The notes: generated by a model not told the origin, from the sequence alone. Positions 26,201-32,357 are shown, numbered from the stretch's first letter. The stretch: 64,000 nucleotides of DNA from Semisulcospira habei (GCA_036245525.1 BTPG01000003.1:189866591-189930590); one strand, 5' to 3'. Translations and numbers: made by a program.

Positions 26201-28645
26201 GCTCCAAGACAATGCAAACGTTAATGTCTACCATAAAAGATGGACAGATGACATATGGCCCAAAACATAGAGTTAATTTGACATCGCAGATGAAACAACA
26301 AAACCTTTCTTCTCATCTCACCAAATTAATTAAATCAATGAAAAAATAGAATGAGATGAAACAAATAGGTATATGCGTAAACGTAGTTGCTCAGTCAAAT
26401 GCATGTTAACATACGTTGGCCTTGGTGACCCGTAAGCCACACATGGCATTTCAACTGTCTCCCCTGCCTTGTACAACACAGTATGGTCTACCGGCTCAAG
26501 GAAAATGCCCGGTGGTCTCGTCACTGTAATATAAAAATGCATGACTCAATATACGGCTCAACAAAAAAGTAGATGGAGGCACACTATGCACAACAGAAAG
26601 TATCAGAAGAGCGGTAAAGATTGATCTTTAACTCATTTAGCCCCATCACCATGACAATTCAATGGTAGTGCCTGTTACGATTGTGGTTGTATTGTTCTGT
26701 GAGAGCATACATGTGTTAATCGTAGGAAACGATCCAATATTTATTTGAGCTATCATGTTTGCGAATAACGTACCTTTTTAGTAAGATTCTTTATCGTTCA
26801 CGTAGAGCGGAATTGGCTTTGTTATGATACGCTAAGATTAGTCCGGAAGTTTCTAGCATAGTCGCACGTAGAATAGCGGTCAATTTTTGTTATGCATAAA
26901 TTCGCGGAGAATAGATTAAAACGTTCAAGTGAAATCGCGCTGTCTGGTGACCTCGTATGTGTGACGTCAAAGTGCAAGCTCTATTTTTAGTTATAGTTGT
27001 TTCCTGTGCGCATGAATTTAGCAGTCGGTCAGTATGGTTTTTGAAAGATCGTGAAAGTTCTAGAAAATCCCGACTAGGTCGTGAACTGCCTACCATACTT
27101 TTGTGAGACGTCATTACACACTAGGATTTGGGGCTCAAATTAGCAGTCAAATTTTTGTAGACTATTTTAGTTTATTCTAGAAAGTTCTTTTTATTTGGTA
27201 TTTAAGAGTTTCAGTTATGTGTTCTGTTCTGATTGGTTGCATTGTGTAAATTCGGTGGATTTTTCTGGAAAGTTGTTTTACTATAAAAGTTGGTGCTAGG
27301 AAGCACGTGTGTACTTTGTCATGCATTGTCAGTTGTAGGGACACACAGGTATGTGGCCCGTATAGGGTGTACATTGTGAGAGACACAGCGTAACGGTGGT
27401 GTACGTTGTATGAGAAACTTTGTGTCGCCAGTGTTATTTACAGAAGAGACATTGTATCAGTGTTGGTGCATTTGGGAATGCATTGTGTGGAGATCGCATC
27501 GCTGAATTAAAATATTGTTGGAACTGTTACTCCAGTGTAGCCTACAACCTTAAGCCACGTGCGAAGGGTTGCAGCTGAATGAAGTTTATTTAAAAGAACC
27601 TTACGTGCGTGCGTATCATACGACTCCACCACGTAACAGTGCCAGATTAGCTAGGCACCTGACAGCGCCATGGGAATCTGACACTACCCTTGAATTATCA
27701 TGATCAAGCCATCTCCAGCAAGTGGTACTTAGTCGTTAGGTAACACCTCCAAAATTTTGGAAATGTGGCCATGGGGTTAAATGGGTCAAGGAGCTATTAG
27801 TATTAACCCCTTCTCTGCCAGACAACACAGTCATTATCGTATACTTCCAAAACTTTTATAAACAAAAAATCAAATAAACGTTTAAAGTGAAGAGAACACA
27901 GACAAATGAAGCCAGCAGTTGCTTGGGCGCATGTTGGGCTATGCCTCATGCACTCACAAACCAGATAGGTGAGGCTAACGCTGGCAGAATTGTATACAAA
28001 CCAAGGGGAATCACAGCGCTGGACAGACAGTTAGATCCCCTGTCCCCGCCTATCAGGCACCCAATCGCCAGCCCACAGAGAAATACGCAGGTATAGAACA
28101 AGACGATCATTTCCATCCTCAAAAAGAATGGATCAGGTCTCTTATATAACTGCGTATTTCTCTGTGGGCTGGCGATTGGGTGCCTGATAGGCGGGGGCAG
28201 GGGATCTAACTGTTTGTCTGTCCAGCGCTGTGATTCCCCTTGGTTTGTATACATATATGCCTCATGCAGTTTGTGTTAAGTGTTTCTACGCAGTTAAGGG
28301 TTTATACAATACAATTCAACATATTTTGACATAATTAACTCCTTACGCCCTGAGGACGAAATTATCAAATTTATGTAGATATCCTCTGAGGTCTACATCA
28401 CAGTTCTGGAGACAGATTGACCATGATAATTAAAGGTTTGTATCAGAATAGCTTCTGACACCAACCTTCAAATATCATGGTTGATCAACATCCCGTTGGG
28501 AGACTTTCAGGGCTTTATGGGTTAAAATAAACAAAATTGGCCAGTAAGATAAAAACAAAATAAATACAACCAATCTCAAAAGATTACTACCTGCACGGAC
28601 ATGTGCCACAAGCACCAGGCTCAATATCCATAGTAGTTTTAACAT
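3120..28645 (-). CDS. Nrg: Neuroglian/L1CAM-family adhesion receptor, paralogue B (5' 9 coding exons, partial at 3' end)
   Basis: Nine coding exons join in phase (1,249 nt, 416 codons plus one base). They encode a signal peptide (MLKLLWILSLVLVAHVRA) and Ig domains 1 to 4, each Ig split over two exons as usual in the L1 family. Every Ig has its two cysteines and core tryptophan: CVAY/YRWM/FQCF, NCVP/FWVI/YACM, KCIF/VHWV/YECW and NCLA/FWFI/QCNA. The gene continues past the left edge of the window. It lies downstream of paralogue A on the same strand, and its last exon here is the paralogue of the first exon of A seen here. Introns hold a DIRS element (Ig4), a solo LTR (Ig1) and many hairpin elements. 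One exon (16265-16393) was found only by phase and homology. Splice sites are inferred. Confidence 0.88.
3430..4390. repeat. Tandem array, about 6 units of about 160 bp
   Basis: The marker GGTCTTACCATCAGGTA (or close variants) recurs near 3484, 3657, 3809, 3972, 4138 and 4303. Each unit also carries a CTTGACCTTT box, an AATTAGTATGCATAGA box, CCAAGTTTGGGTTTGAAGTT and GTATTTGAGAAAAA. Units are diverged. A related array lies at 25660-26290. Confidence 0.85.
4506..4681 (+). repeat. DIRS left inverted terminal repeat
   Basis: Complementary to 10798-10970 with few mismatches, from TACCGATGGCATTACTGTAT through GGGAGGCAACTCGTGGGC to GTTGAACGC. The outermost 40 bp (from 4465) differ from the right end and are matched only in the internal complementary region. 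Confidence 0.88.
4728..4822 (+). repeat. DIRS internal complementary region
   Basis: Two abutting blocks. 4731-4776 is the reverse complement of the element's left end (TATTTTTCGAAAAA, TAGAGAAAAATACATTT). 4776-4822 is the reverse complement of its right end (TTTGTTTCCTCAAAATACAT, GATGGCATTACTGTATGGAA). In DIRS elements this region templates end joining in the circular intermediate. Confidence 0.85.
4950..6420 (-). pseudogene. DIRS tyrosine recombinase, interrupted
   Basis: Pieces in order: SSTLRVYEMKWRVFWDWCET; a frame change; FQEKNLAHITIRGYLSMIAD and DTYHHLGLLDPG; a SINE insertion; KTCFLLALATASRVSELHAL (first catalytic Arg); RAHDVRA (HxxR box); and ARFYLRDLT with the likely nucleophile Tyr. 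This is the DIRS-type recombinase, used for integration in place of an integrase. Disrupted by the SINE and by at least one frameshift. Confidence 0.85.
5574..6036 (-). mobile_element. tRNA-derived SINE nested in the DIRS recombinase
   Basis: Reading on the minus strand it begins GGGCGGTCCGTGGTGCAGTG, with a tRNA-like A-box region and a decayed B box (GGTTCAAAAACAG). It continues through a body shared with 49555-49772 and 60478-60862 (TTCTTTCTCCGGGTACTCC) and ends GGCGCCTATATAATAACGG-like followed by (AAT)n. Its position splits the recombinase reading frame. Confidence 0.82.
6400..7300 (-). pseudogene. DIRS RNase H and linker
   Basis: Contains SSDASRFGWGTRL (first Asp), HINWLELKAVWLALNNW (Glu), IMSDNATVVAYIQKQGGTHS (Asp) and an RGHLNILASSLSRK end. 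It is followed by the DIRS-typical linker VDLFATLWNRQLPIFVSP and DPLAWAVDALS. RNase H removes the RNA template during reverse transcription. Frame changes separate it from the RT. Confidence 0.85.
7380..8221 (-). pseudogene. DIRS reverse transcriptase
   Basis: Shows AFYSRLFVVPKSGGRCRPII, DLSALNSFI, DFAVSLDLADAYLYVLVHP and, in a different frame, NYLDDLLLRNQD with the catalytic YLDD. These are the palm motifs of a DIRS/Ty3-type RT. At least one frameshift lies between motifs A and C, so it is not functional. Confidence 0.88.
8458..10371 (-). pseudogene. DIRS gag-like region
   Basis: The N-terminal part has a Cys-rich cluster, CRRCKGFQW, then HALCLPCSGCSSARPCERC, typical of DIRS gag. The C-terminal part is an Ala-rich helical stretch (LDLCTLLPAAARVQVR; QAMLNCFQESVEHPDVDPEQ). 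Several overlapping open frames indicate frameshifts, and a C/G-run near 9250-9440 breaks the middle. Confidence 0.72.
10798..10970 (+). repeat. DIRS right inverted terminal repeat
   Basis: Reverse complement of the left repeat at 4506-4681, running GTTCAACTGG to TTACTGTATGGAAG read inverted. The extra outer end (to about 10990) is GGTAATGTATTTTGAGGAAA and matches the internal complementary region. Confidence 0.88.
11433..11500. repeat. Hairpin, family S (AGCAAGAGGCATAGATC)
   Basis: AGCAAGAGGCATAGATCTTA pairs with AAGATCTATGCCTCTTGCT around a CTGCATCTGCAG centre. Same stem as copies at 12900, 36400, 41900, 53100 and 63240. The stretch 10991-11432 before it shows nothing recognisable. Confidence 0.75.
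11632..11763 (-). CDS. Nrg: Paralogue B exon: first half of Ig4
   Basis: 132 nt. Encodes SPYWLLEPQDVEIGVGGTAE, FNCLARSIPEPQYFWFINGK and RLE. First cysteine and core tryptophan present. Acceptor CTTGCAG, donor GTAAAC, phase 1. The following intron is 8.35 kb, most of it a DIRS retrotransposon and a tandem array. Confidence 0.9.
11887..12100. repeat. TTAA hairpin MITE, family P subfamily C
   Basis: Starts TTAACCCATATCATACTGAG and ends ...ATAAAGAGTTAA. The core reads GGTTGGTGCCAGAATAGCTT, then a short loop and its inverse. Subfamily C outer arms include TTTGTACACTGCCATATGCA. Confidence 0.85.
12388..12578 (-). CDS. Nrg: Paralogue B exon: second half of Ig3
   Basis: 191 nt. Encodes PTPDVHWVRSDGYPLPDRAR, then ENLQFEDAGSYECWATNTNT and a closing strand. 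DAGSYEC is the second-cysteine signature. Acceptor CCGTACAG, donor GTAAGT, phase 1. Confidence 0.9.
12735..13105. repeat. Large foldback containing family S hairpins
   Basis: Left arm near 12810-12915 (GAGGTTACGTTTGCAATGAA, AAGACAACACTCC) pairs with the right arm at 12962-13070 (GGAGTGTTGTCTATGC, CATTCGTTGCAAACGTAACC). The inner stem is CTCCAAGAGGCACATAGATC against GATCTATGCCTCTTGGAG. A half copy of the right arm recurs at 16715-16812. Confidence 0.72.
13139..13352. repeat. TTAA hairpin MITE, family P subfamily C (inverted)
   Basis: TTAA at both ends. Core CAAGGGTAGTGCCAGAATAG, loop, CTATTCTGGCACCACCCTTG. Outer arms are those of subfamily C in the opposite orientation to 11887-12100. Confidence 0.85.
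13495..14110 (-). repeat. Unclassified dispersed repeat with AAT-rich end
   Basis: Begins on the plus side with AATAATATTAATAATAATAA and then TTCTTGTATGGCGCTGTTCA, resembling the 3' tail of the tRNA-SINE family in reverse. The following 500 bp (reading the minus strand) carry no recognised protein. Probably a SINE or LINE 3' end; this is a weak call. Confidence 0.4.
14156..14369. repeat. TTAA hairpin MITE, family P subfamily A
   Basis: Ends ...GGGCTGAATGGGTTAA; the left end is TCAACTCATTCAGCC, with TTAA decayed to TCAA. Core TTTAAGGGTAGTGCCAGATT and its inverse. Confidence 0.82.
14473..14575 (-). CDS. Nrg: Paralogue B exon: first half of Ig3
   Basis: 103 nt. Encodes STEELRPVEYMWASPEDHFG, LRGDNFRVKCIFAGK/N. 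The LRGxxFxxxCI pattern matches L1-family Ig3. Acceptor CATTCCAG, donor GTAAGC, phase 2. A TTAA hairpin element begins about 30 bp upstream of the acceptor. Confidence 0.88.
14603..15166. repeat. TTAA hairpin MITE, family P subfamily A, split by a SINE-like element
   Basis: The left piece (to 14664) ends CTATGTACCATTTGCAGGAG ATGG. The right piece resumes at 15023 with TGCAGGAGATGG, a 12-bp duplication, and then the standard core. The element at 14665-15022 is therefore a later insertion. Confidence 0.78.
14665..15022 (-). mobile_element. SINE-like element D, copy 1, with target duplication
   Basis: About 358 bp flanked by TGCAGGAGATGG at 14653-14664 and 15023-15034. On the minus strand it runs from a G/C-rich head (TGGGGGACTTGGGTGGGG), through CCCTGGTCGGCCCCACAGGG, to GGACGTTAAGCAATG-like sequence and a (CAAT)n-type tail. 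No B box is obvious, so it may be a LINE 3' end. Confidence 0.78.
15240..15462. repeat. TTAA hairpin MITE, family P subfamily C
   Basis: TTAACCCATTACATTTACAT ... AGGATGAAAAGGGTTAA. Core GGGTGGTGCCAGAATAGCTT. Confidence 0.84.
15568..15753. repeat. TTAA hairpin MITE, family P subfamily B
   Basis: TTAACACATTCTACCCCAGG ... GGGGTTGAACGAGTTAA. The palindrome is shortened: only one GCCAAGCTATTCTGG arm remains. Confidence 0.8.
15851..15945. repeat. Partial family P hairpin
   Basis: GATGATAGCTTTTCCCAGTA then GTGCCAAACTAATCTGGCAC and CCCTTAGACTATCATGGCTG. No TTAA ends remain. Confidence 0.6.
16265..16393 (-). CDS. Nrg: Paralogue B exon: second half of Ig2
   Basis: 129 nt, too short for a simple ORF scan. 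Encodes FRLRFTNVMLTDYQAGRAYA, CMSMNNFMRKTSQGPQFFI and QPQG. The F(T)NV...YACMSMN pattern matches the second half of L1-family Ig2, and both junctions keep phase 1. Acceptor CTCACAG, donor GTAAGT. Confidence 0.87.
16680..16970. repeat. Partial family S foldback
   Basis: Positions 16687-16812 repeat the right arm of the foldback at 12962-13070 (GGAGTGTTGTCTATGC). 16905-16955 carries CAGCAAGAGGCATAG and ATGTCTCTTGCAG stems. Flanking 16394-16680 shows nothing. Confidence 0.6.
17030..17204 (-). CDS. Nrg: Paralogue B exon: first half of Ig2
   Basis: 175 nt. Encodes DFEVGADTRYYPQLGTPLTL, NCVPPESVPPAQVFWVIKRP and ends NARVTMDHE. The proline-rich CVPPESVPPAxVFW stretch is typical of L1-family Ig2. 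Acceptor CCCGCAG, donor GTGAGT, phase 1. Confidence 0.9.
17471..17664. repeat. TTAA hairpin MITE, family P subfamily B
   Basis: TTAACTCATTCAGCCCCAAC ... GACCTAAGGTGGAATGTGTTAA. Core CAAGGGTGGTGCCAG with a partly deleted loop. Confidence 0.82.
18043..18419 (-). mobile_element. SINE-like element D, copy 2, with 14-bp target duplication
   Basis: Flanked by GTCAACATAAGCGA at 18029-18042 and 18420-18433. It carries an internal A-run at 18120 and a TTGATTGATTGATTG tail at the low-coordinate end. Head (minus strand) CCGCCCCACCCGGGTCTGCC. Longest of the three copies. Confidence 0.85.
18629..19178. repeat. TTAA hairpin MITE, family P subfamily A, split by a Penelope-derived insert
   Basis: TTAACCATTTAACCCTTGG at the left, GGGGTTAAGAGGGTTAA at the right. 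The core is at 18683-18750. The element is interrupted at 18784-19108, and AACTGGTACATA is present on both sides of the insert. Confidence 0.83.
18784..19108. mobile_element. Penelope-derived inverted dimer with 12-bp target duplication
   Basis: Two head-to-head copies of the Penelope 3' end, joined at about 18937 (AGAAGGAATGTG/CCACATTCCTTCT). Each arm has TTGACAAAGGGTATTTACC, AATATTAATAAATTGTGTTG and CTTTTCTAAGCGTGTTTCTT. The right arm reaches the full 3' terminus (TTTTTGGTCTGGAT); the left arm lacks it. Target duplication AACTGGTACATA at 18772-18783 and 19109-19120. Confidence 0.83.
19794..19862. repeat. Hairpin, variant of family S
   Basis: GCAAGAAGCACCAATTCTTG and TGGGCCCC pair with GGGGCCCACAAGAATTGATG and CCTCTTGC. 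The stem differs from other S copies by compensating changes. No gene seen in 19180-19790. Confidence 0.7.
20034..20247. repeat. TTAA hairpin MITE, family P subfamily C
   Basis: TTAACCCATTACATACCGAG ... AGGATGAAAAGGGTTAA. Core GGGTGGTGCCAGAACAGCAT. Confidence 0.84.
20279..20437 (+). mobile_element. Solo Penelope 3'-end fragment with target duplication
   Basis: Plus-oriented fragment from CGTCACCTTCAGTTGCCAC to GTTGGGTACTT. Flanked by CTGTGCAATAAAGGATTA at 20261-20278 and 20438-20455, so the target duplication is up to 18 bp (part may be element sequence). Confidence 0.82.
20569..20773. repeat. TTAA hairpin MITE, family P subfamily C (ends decayed)
   Basis: Outer sequence ATAACCCATATCATACTGAG and ATTCCGAATGATAAGGG. 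Core CAAGGGTGGTGCCAGAATGG. Confidence 0.8.
21034..21229 (-). CDS. Nrg: Paralogue B exon: second half of Ig1
   Basis: 196 nt. Encodes YRWMRNGIEFNPSGNDDRVV, then VITKPEDKDEGIFQCFAVNN and YGTSASVNINLREAKLK. Core tryptophan and second cysteine present. Acceptor CATTTTAG, donor GTGATT, phase 0. Confidence 0.9.
22080..22253. repeat. TTAA hairpin MITE, family P subfamily C (left end truncated)
   Basis: Right end CAGGATGGAAAGGGTTAA. Core CAAGGGTGGTGCCAGAACTG with its inverse. The left TTAA end is missing. Nothing recognised in 21300-22080. Confidence 0.78.
22756..22822. repeat. GA microsatellite in the Penelope 3'UTR
   Basis: Interrupted (GA)n. A second, longer (GA)n lies at 23196-23280, also in the element's 3'UTR. 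They give long Ser-Leu and Arg-Glu open frames that are not genes. Confidence 0.9.
23650..23940 (-). pseudogene. GIY-YIG endonuclease domain of a Penelope-like element
   Basis: About 95 residues: NVIYVISCVKCGQLYVGETE (the VIYVISC and LYVGET strands, with Y...YVG as the GIY-YIG motif variant), then DRFKEHLQSV, GRHFNQADHSVSDIRVKGL and WARKDREKFLINKLGTVAPLG. It cleaves target DNA during insertion. The frame is open, but the N-terminal RT part is absent because of the 5' truncation. Confidence 0.9.
23991..24204. repeat. TTAA hairpin MITE, family P subfamily A
   Basis: TTAACCCATTTATCCCTGGG ... TCTGGCTGTAAGGGTTAA. Core CAAGGGTAGTGCCAGATGAG and its inverse. Confidence 0.84.
24268..24346. repeat. 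Short perfect-stem hairpin
   Basis: AGGTTGAAAACCCTTTAAGT with TTAGAAACATGAAACA pairs with TGTTTTATGTTTCTAA and GGGGTTTTCAGCCT. Single copy in this window. Confidence 0.6.
24385..24519. mobile_element. Penelope-derived inverted dimer with 13-bp target duplication
   Basis: Minus arm 24385-24469 with the full 3' terminus (ATCCAGACCAAAAAGGTG) meets a short plus arm (GGTCTTTTCTAAGCGCGTTT) at about 24470. Flanked by AACCTTACTCATG at 24372-24384 and 24520-24532. Confidence 0.85.
24662..24741. repeat. 80-bp TTAA hairpin, family R
   Basis: TTAACTCATTCGCAGCCAGC, GCATCCGGAT ... ATCCGGATGCGGCTGGCCGC and AATGAGTTAG. Almost the whole element is one stem. Same size and ends as 32785 and 45853, but the stem sequence differs. 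Confidence 0.78.
24755..24812. repeat. Partial family P hairpin (left half)
   Basis: ATGATAATTCAAGGGTAGAG then CCAGATTAGCTTGGTGCC; the right arm is missing. 24815-25210 holds nothing recognisable. Confidence 0.6.
25211..25556 (-). mobile_element. SINE-like element D, copy 3
   Basis: Same sequence as 18043-18419 from the GATTGATTGATTGTAC tail to GACCCTGGGAACTAAA. The head beyond this is missing and no target duplication is visible. Confidence 0.82.
25660..26290. repeat. Degenerate tandem array related to 3430-4390
   Basis: About four units of about 155 bp sharing GGTCCTACCATCAGACACCT, CCAAGTTTGAGTTTGAAG, GTATTTGAAAAAAAAT and TGACCTTTCTGAAGGTCACC boxes. Lies in the Ig1 intron side of paralogue B next to the exon at 26415. 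Confidence 0.78.
26415..26523 (-). CDS. Nrg: Paralogue B exon: first half of Ig1
   Basis: 109 nt. Encodes VTRPPGIFLEPVDHTVLYK, AGETVEMPCVAYGSPRP. Contains the first Ig cysteine and the GSPRP turn typical of I-set domains. Acceptor ATATTACAG, donor GTATGT, phase 2. Confidence 0.9.
26673..27638 (+). mobile_element. Solo LTR, 966 bp, with 5-bp target duplication
   Basis: Begins TGTTACG and ends CGTAACA (TG...CA with a 7-bp inverted terminus), flanked by GTGCC on both sides. TATAAAA at 27282-27288 sits about two thirds along, as expected for a U3 promoter. No gag-pol sequence adjoins it, so it is a solo LTR left by recombination. Orientation is from the TATA box. The LTR superfamily is not identifiable from this alone. 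Confidence 0.85.
27282..27288 (+). promoter_or_regulatory. TATA box of the solo LTR
   Basis: CTATAAAAG in the context GTTTTACTATAAAAGTTGG, inside the solo LTR. It drives the plus strand, antisense to paralogue B. Confidence 0.55.
27900..28256. repeat. Long inverted repeat derived from a Penelope-like 3'UTR
   Basis: Arms 27985-28098 and 28165-28252 (CAAACCAAGGGGAATCACAG against CTGTGATTCCCCTTGGTTTG; GCCTATCAGGCACCCAATCG against its inverse) form a stem of about 85-110 bp with a loop of about 65 bp. Arm sequence resembles the Penelope 3'UTR at 23330-23640 (ACCAGATAGGTG, GAACAAGACGA). I read it as another inverted dimer. Confidence 0.72.
28335..28525. repeat. TTAA hairpin MITE, family P subfamily B-like
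   Basis: TTAACTCCTTACGCCCTGAG ... GGGCTTTATGGGTTAA. The central palindrome is reduced. It ends 65 bp from the signal-peptide exon. Confidence 0.72.
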
Positions 28646-28685
28646 CCTGGCTGGCAATACCTCAATCTGAGGTGTTCAACAAAAT
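28591..28685 (-). CDS. Nrg: Paralogue B exon: 5'UTR end, start codon and signal peptide
   Basis: Acceptor AAATTTCAG at 28686-28687, then 40 nt of 5'UTR and ATG at 28645-28643 in the context GCCAGGATG, a good Kozak match. The 18 residues MLKLLWILSLVLVAHVRA form a classic signal peptide. An upstream in-frame TTG is not used as the start. Donor GTAGTA, phase 1. Confidence 0.88.
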
Positions 28686-29753
28686 CTGAAATTTAAAAAT
28701 CACTTTTACTCATTATTGCCCACAGCAGATGTCAAATGGAGATAAAAATTGTGTGCACTCAAAATGAGATGAACAGAATATGGCAATAAAAAAGCAAATA
28801 AACACAGGAAAAAACAAGAAAACAACAGGCTGTTTAAGTTTACAATTTCAAAAAGGCACATTCAATTTTAAAGGGATCAATAGAGCTCTGCTCCAAGACA
28901 GCTTTAGATTGTTAAAATTCGCTGACACAATGGGTCATGAATTTATAAATTATAATGCGTCGTGCTTCAACCAAGACTTTTCTAGTCCTTTTCACAATCC
29001 ATGTGAATAGGCACACAGAATAGTGCTTTTCCGTTGCCTTCTGAGCACAACAGAAAGAACTCTCCTGCTTACAAGAATTAAGTGTAGTAAAGTTTTTATT
29101 TTACGACGTTCAAATTTTGTAACTAAAGTACATTAGTCTATCACTACCCTGCAAGACTAGCATTGTTACAACATTTAAAACGAAGATAGTTTGAATTTGT
29201 TACTTTTTACTGCTCAAGTTGGTCGCTTTAAGTTAACATTTATTAAAAGGCATCACTGTCAAACTATATAGTTGCTTGAACTAGTTCAGTTTTTGCTAAG
29301 AGAAACATCAGTATTTCCGGGATTGCGTTTTCTGTGAAATATTTGAACCGATCAAAATTTAAGTTCGTAGTACGCAAAATGGTACACAAAACATGCTCAG
29401 AGGTAACAAATTATAACGATCTCAATACATCGTACGTGTCACACGTGCACAATAAATGTATTCAATTGGCTGTAAAAAAAAATAAATGAAAATGGTCAAA
29501 AAGCACACTTCAAAAACTTCTGTTGTTACAAAATGGTGGCTAGCCTACCCCGGAAGCAACCGACCCAGAAATATTAATTTTGTCATCGGTTTCTCTCGTG
29601 TCACCTTGTTCCTAATGCCAAACGATACACAAACTGAAGCCGACAATATAACTTAGGTAATAACACTGACAACAATACAGAGCTAACACTGAAAAAATAG
29701 TGTAAACTAGCAGGTGAAAATTTGCGAAGTGGACCGCTCAGAACCACACTTAC
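28686..29753 (-). other. First intron of paralogue B
   Basis: AT-rich, no gene or repeat recognised. Bounded by the acceptor at 28686 and the donor at 29753. Confidence 0.5.
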
Positions 29754-29830
29754 CTGTACGCCATTTCCGTAGCTTGCCTGCTTGAAAGTGGGACAAGCGG
29801 ACAAGGGCAGGTAAGATGACAGAACGAACT
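29754..29830 (-). other. Putative non-coding first exon of paralogue B (3' end defined, TSS not known)
   Basis: A strong donor, GTACAG followed by GTAAGTG, lies at 29754 about 1.07 kb upstream of the signal-peptide exon. That exon itself has an acceptor upstream of its ATG, so a 5'UTR exon must exist. The upper limit given is arbitrary; I see no clear TATA box. Confidence 0.45.
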
Positions 29831-30423
29831 CCTACGCGCATCTAGAGACCTTTCCACATTCAGCGAGATGACGTTTGTGTGCGACGGAGCCAATTGACTC
29901 ATGGCACACCTGAGTTAATGAAAAACTAAGATCGGAATACATTTTTGCGACAGTTGACAGTCGCTGTACGTCGAAAAAGGACCTTCAAACCCAAATACTA
30001 CAAAGTAACGTAACATAACATAATAGTACCAAAAGTCTGCAAAGTCACGTTTAAATTAACACATGAAGTACAACTTTAAAAATACAAAGAAGCGCGTTTT
30101 TGAAAAGAGAGTGCAAGTCATGGCCAGATAGCCGGAATTGCTTCCCTTTGACCACAACTGCTTAGTCTACCGTGGCACATTCACTTGGCTTTTACTTGGA
30201 CGATGAAAGATTCGTTTGCTCGAAATACGTACTGAGTGCATACACAAATTAAAGGACAAACGTGAAACAACAACAACAAAACTATATAAATGGCCCCATT
30301 CACATCCAAATGGCACACGGTCACACTCATCAGTATATACAGCGTTAGGTCACCCATGAATGAAGAAACGTTTATTGGTTTTAAGAGTACAAAATTGTCA
30401 ACCACGAAAAAATGCGGCTTACT

Positions 30424-30649
30424 TTAACCCATTTAGCCCGATGCACTACAACAGGAGATGGATCAACCATGATAGTTCAAGGGTAGTACCAGATTAGCTT
30501 GGCGCAAAACTGGTGGCGCCAAGCCGCTGACTGACGCCGTGGCCCGCTTGAACTATTCGCATGGTCCGATCCATCTCAGTCCTGCAACGTGTATATTGGC
30601 CCTAGGTGACACCTAGTGGGAAATGCGGCCGTGGGGTTAAATGGGTTAA
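30424..30649. repeat. TTAA hairpin MITE, family P subfamily A
   Basis: TTAACCCATTTAGCCCGATG ... GGGGTTAAATGGGTTAA. The right core arm is mutated (GGCGCCAAGCCGCTGACTGA). It lies upstream of paralogue B, in the gap between the two genes. Confidence 0.8.
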
Positions 30650-30773
30650 GGGTACTGATTTCTCACTGGCACTGAACTATAAATGAAATTCACGCCGAAA
30701 AAATATAGTAGTGGGATACAAGTTCAAACCAAATTAAGCTGCATCTTTTCAACTAACTTAACATACGGAATGT

Positions 30774-31203
<430 letters not shown>

Positions 31204-31496
31204 GAACCATACACAAATTCTATTTACAAAATCGTATACACGAAGCTTAGATACTTATTTTGCTGTTTTACAAAAAAGGTAACCAAATATCTAAATATAC
31301 CAAAGTAACGATCAGACAGACACAGTTTTCAATCCCGTTTGTCTTTCTTTCTTTATTTTTGTTGGTTTATTTAGCTTCTTTTCAACTGAGTGCGTGCGTC
31401 AAATGCGGAATAAGTAACAAATGGCTTTTTAAGCATCGCAGACTAACCATGTAACTCAGGAGATGATTGGGTTCACTTTCTGAGTAACAAGAATTA

Positions 31497-31612
31497 TGCT
31501 CAAGAGCAAAAGAAATACGACATCATCGGAATCATCGGAAACACTGACTAAAGTGTTTCCGATCATTCCGATGATGTTGCATTTCTTTTGCTATTCAGTA
31601 TATACTGCGACC
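31497..31612. repeat. Hairpin, family V
   Basis: GAGCAAAAGAAATACGACAT, CATCGGAATCATCGGAAACA ... TGTTTCCGATCATTCCGATG and GCATTTCTTTTGC. A diverged copy is at 44787-44885. Confidence 0.75.
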
Positions 31613-32039
31613 TGGTCTGTGATGTTAAATTGAAGTTTCAACACAAGAGTTGCTTCAAGTTAACAAATTCAGCTCTGACACAGTACAACAGGAGAAGGAT
31701 CGACCACCATAGTTCAGTCAAGAGAGGTGAAGTTATTCTTGAACCAGGCTTTCCCGCTAGGATTTAGAATTGTCCGCTATGGCCGGGACGGACAGCATGA
31801 CAAAAATACGTCCCAGGCGCTCTACAGTCCGTCGCGTTCTTCAAACACAACTTCACAAGGATAAGTATTCGCTCCCCCCCCCCCCCCACACCCCACACCC
31901 GCCCCCCACCACCCCCCCCCCCCCCTCAAGATTAGCCCGTACCGGGGACGGACGGCCTTCCATTTGCCCGTCCATTAAAAAATGTTGTCCGTCAAATACG
32001 AAGAATTCTCCGTTCACGGAAAGCCTATCAGAATCACTT

Positions 32040-32257
32040 TTAACCTATATCATACTGAGGCTAAAAATTTCTAATTTGTACACTGCTATATGCAAGCTAC
32101 ATTATAGTACTTACAGACAAGGATATAGACCAATGGCTTTAGTTCAAGGGTAGTGCCAGAATAGCTTGGCGCCTAGAGGCGCCAAGCTATTCTGGCACTA
32201 CCCTTGAACTGTTTTAGTCAAGCTTATTTCACACACATTGCGACTGATAAGGGTTAA
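32040..32257. repeat. TTAA hairpin MITE, family P subfamily C
   Basis: TTAACCTATATCATACTGAG ... GCGACTGATAAGGGTTAA. The core palindrome is almost perfect: CAAGGGTAGTGCCAGAATAG, CTTGGCGCCTAGAGGCGCC and inverse. Confidence 0.88.
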
Positions 32258-32357
32258 CGGGAAGCCTGCCAGAAACATTTTTAAACCATCATGGTCGACC
32301 TGTCCCATGAAATATATTGACAGTAGTCTTTGAGGACAAATCCTAAGGTTGCGGGTA

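Larger units (their letters stand above)
26628..27789. repeat. TTAA hairpin MITE, family P subfamily A, split by a solo LTR
   Basis: Left piece 26628-26672 (TTAACTCATTTAGCCCC ... GGTAGTGCC). Right piece from 27639 (GTGCCAGATTAGCTAGGCAC ...) ending GGGGTTAAATGGGTCAA. GTGCC is duplicated around the insert. Confidence 0.83.
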
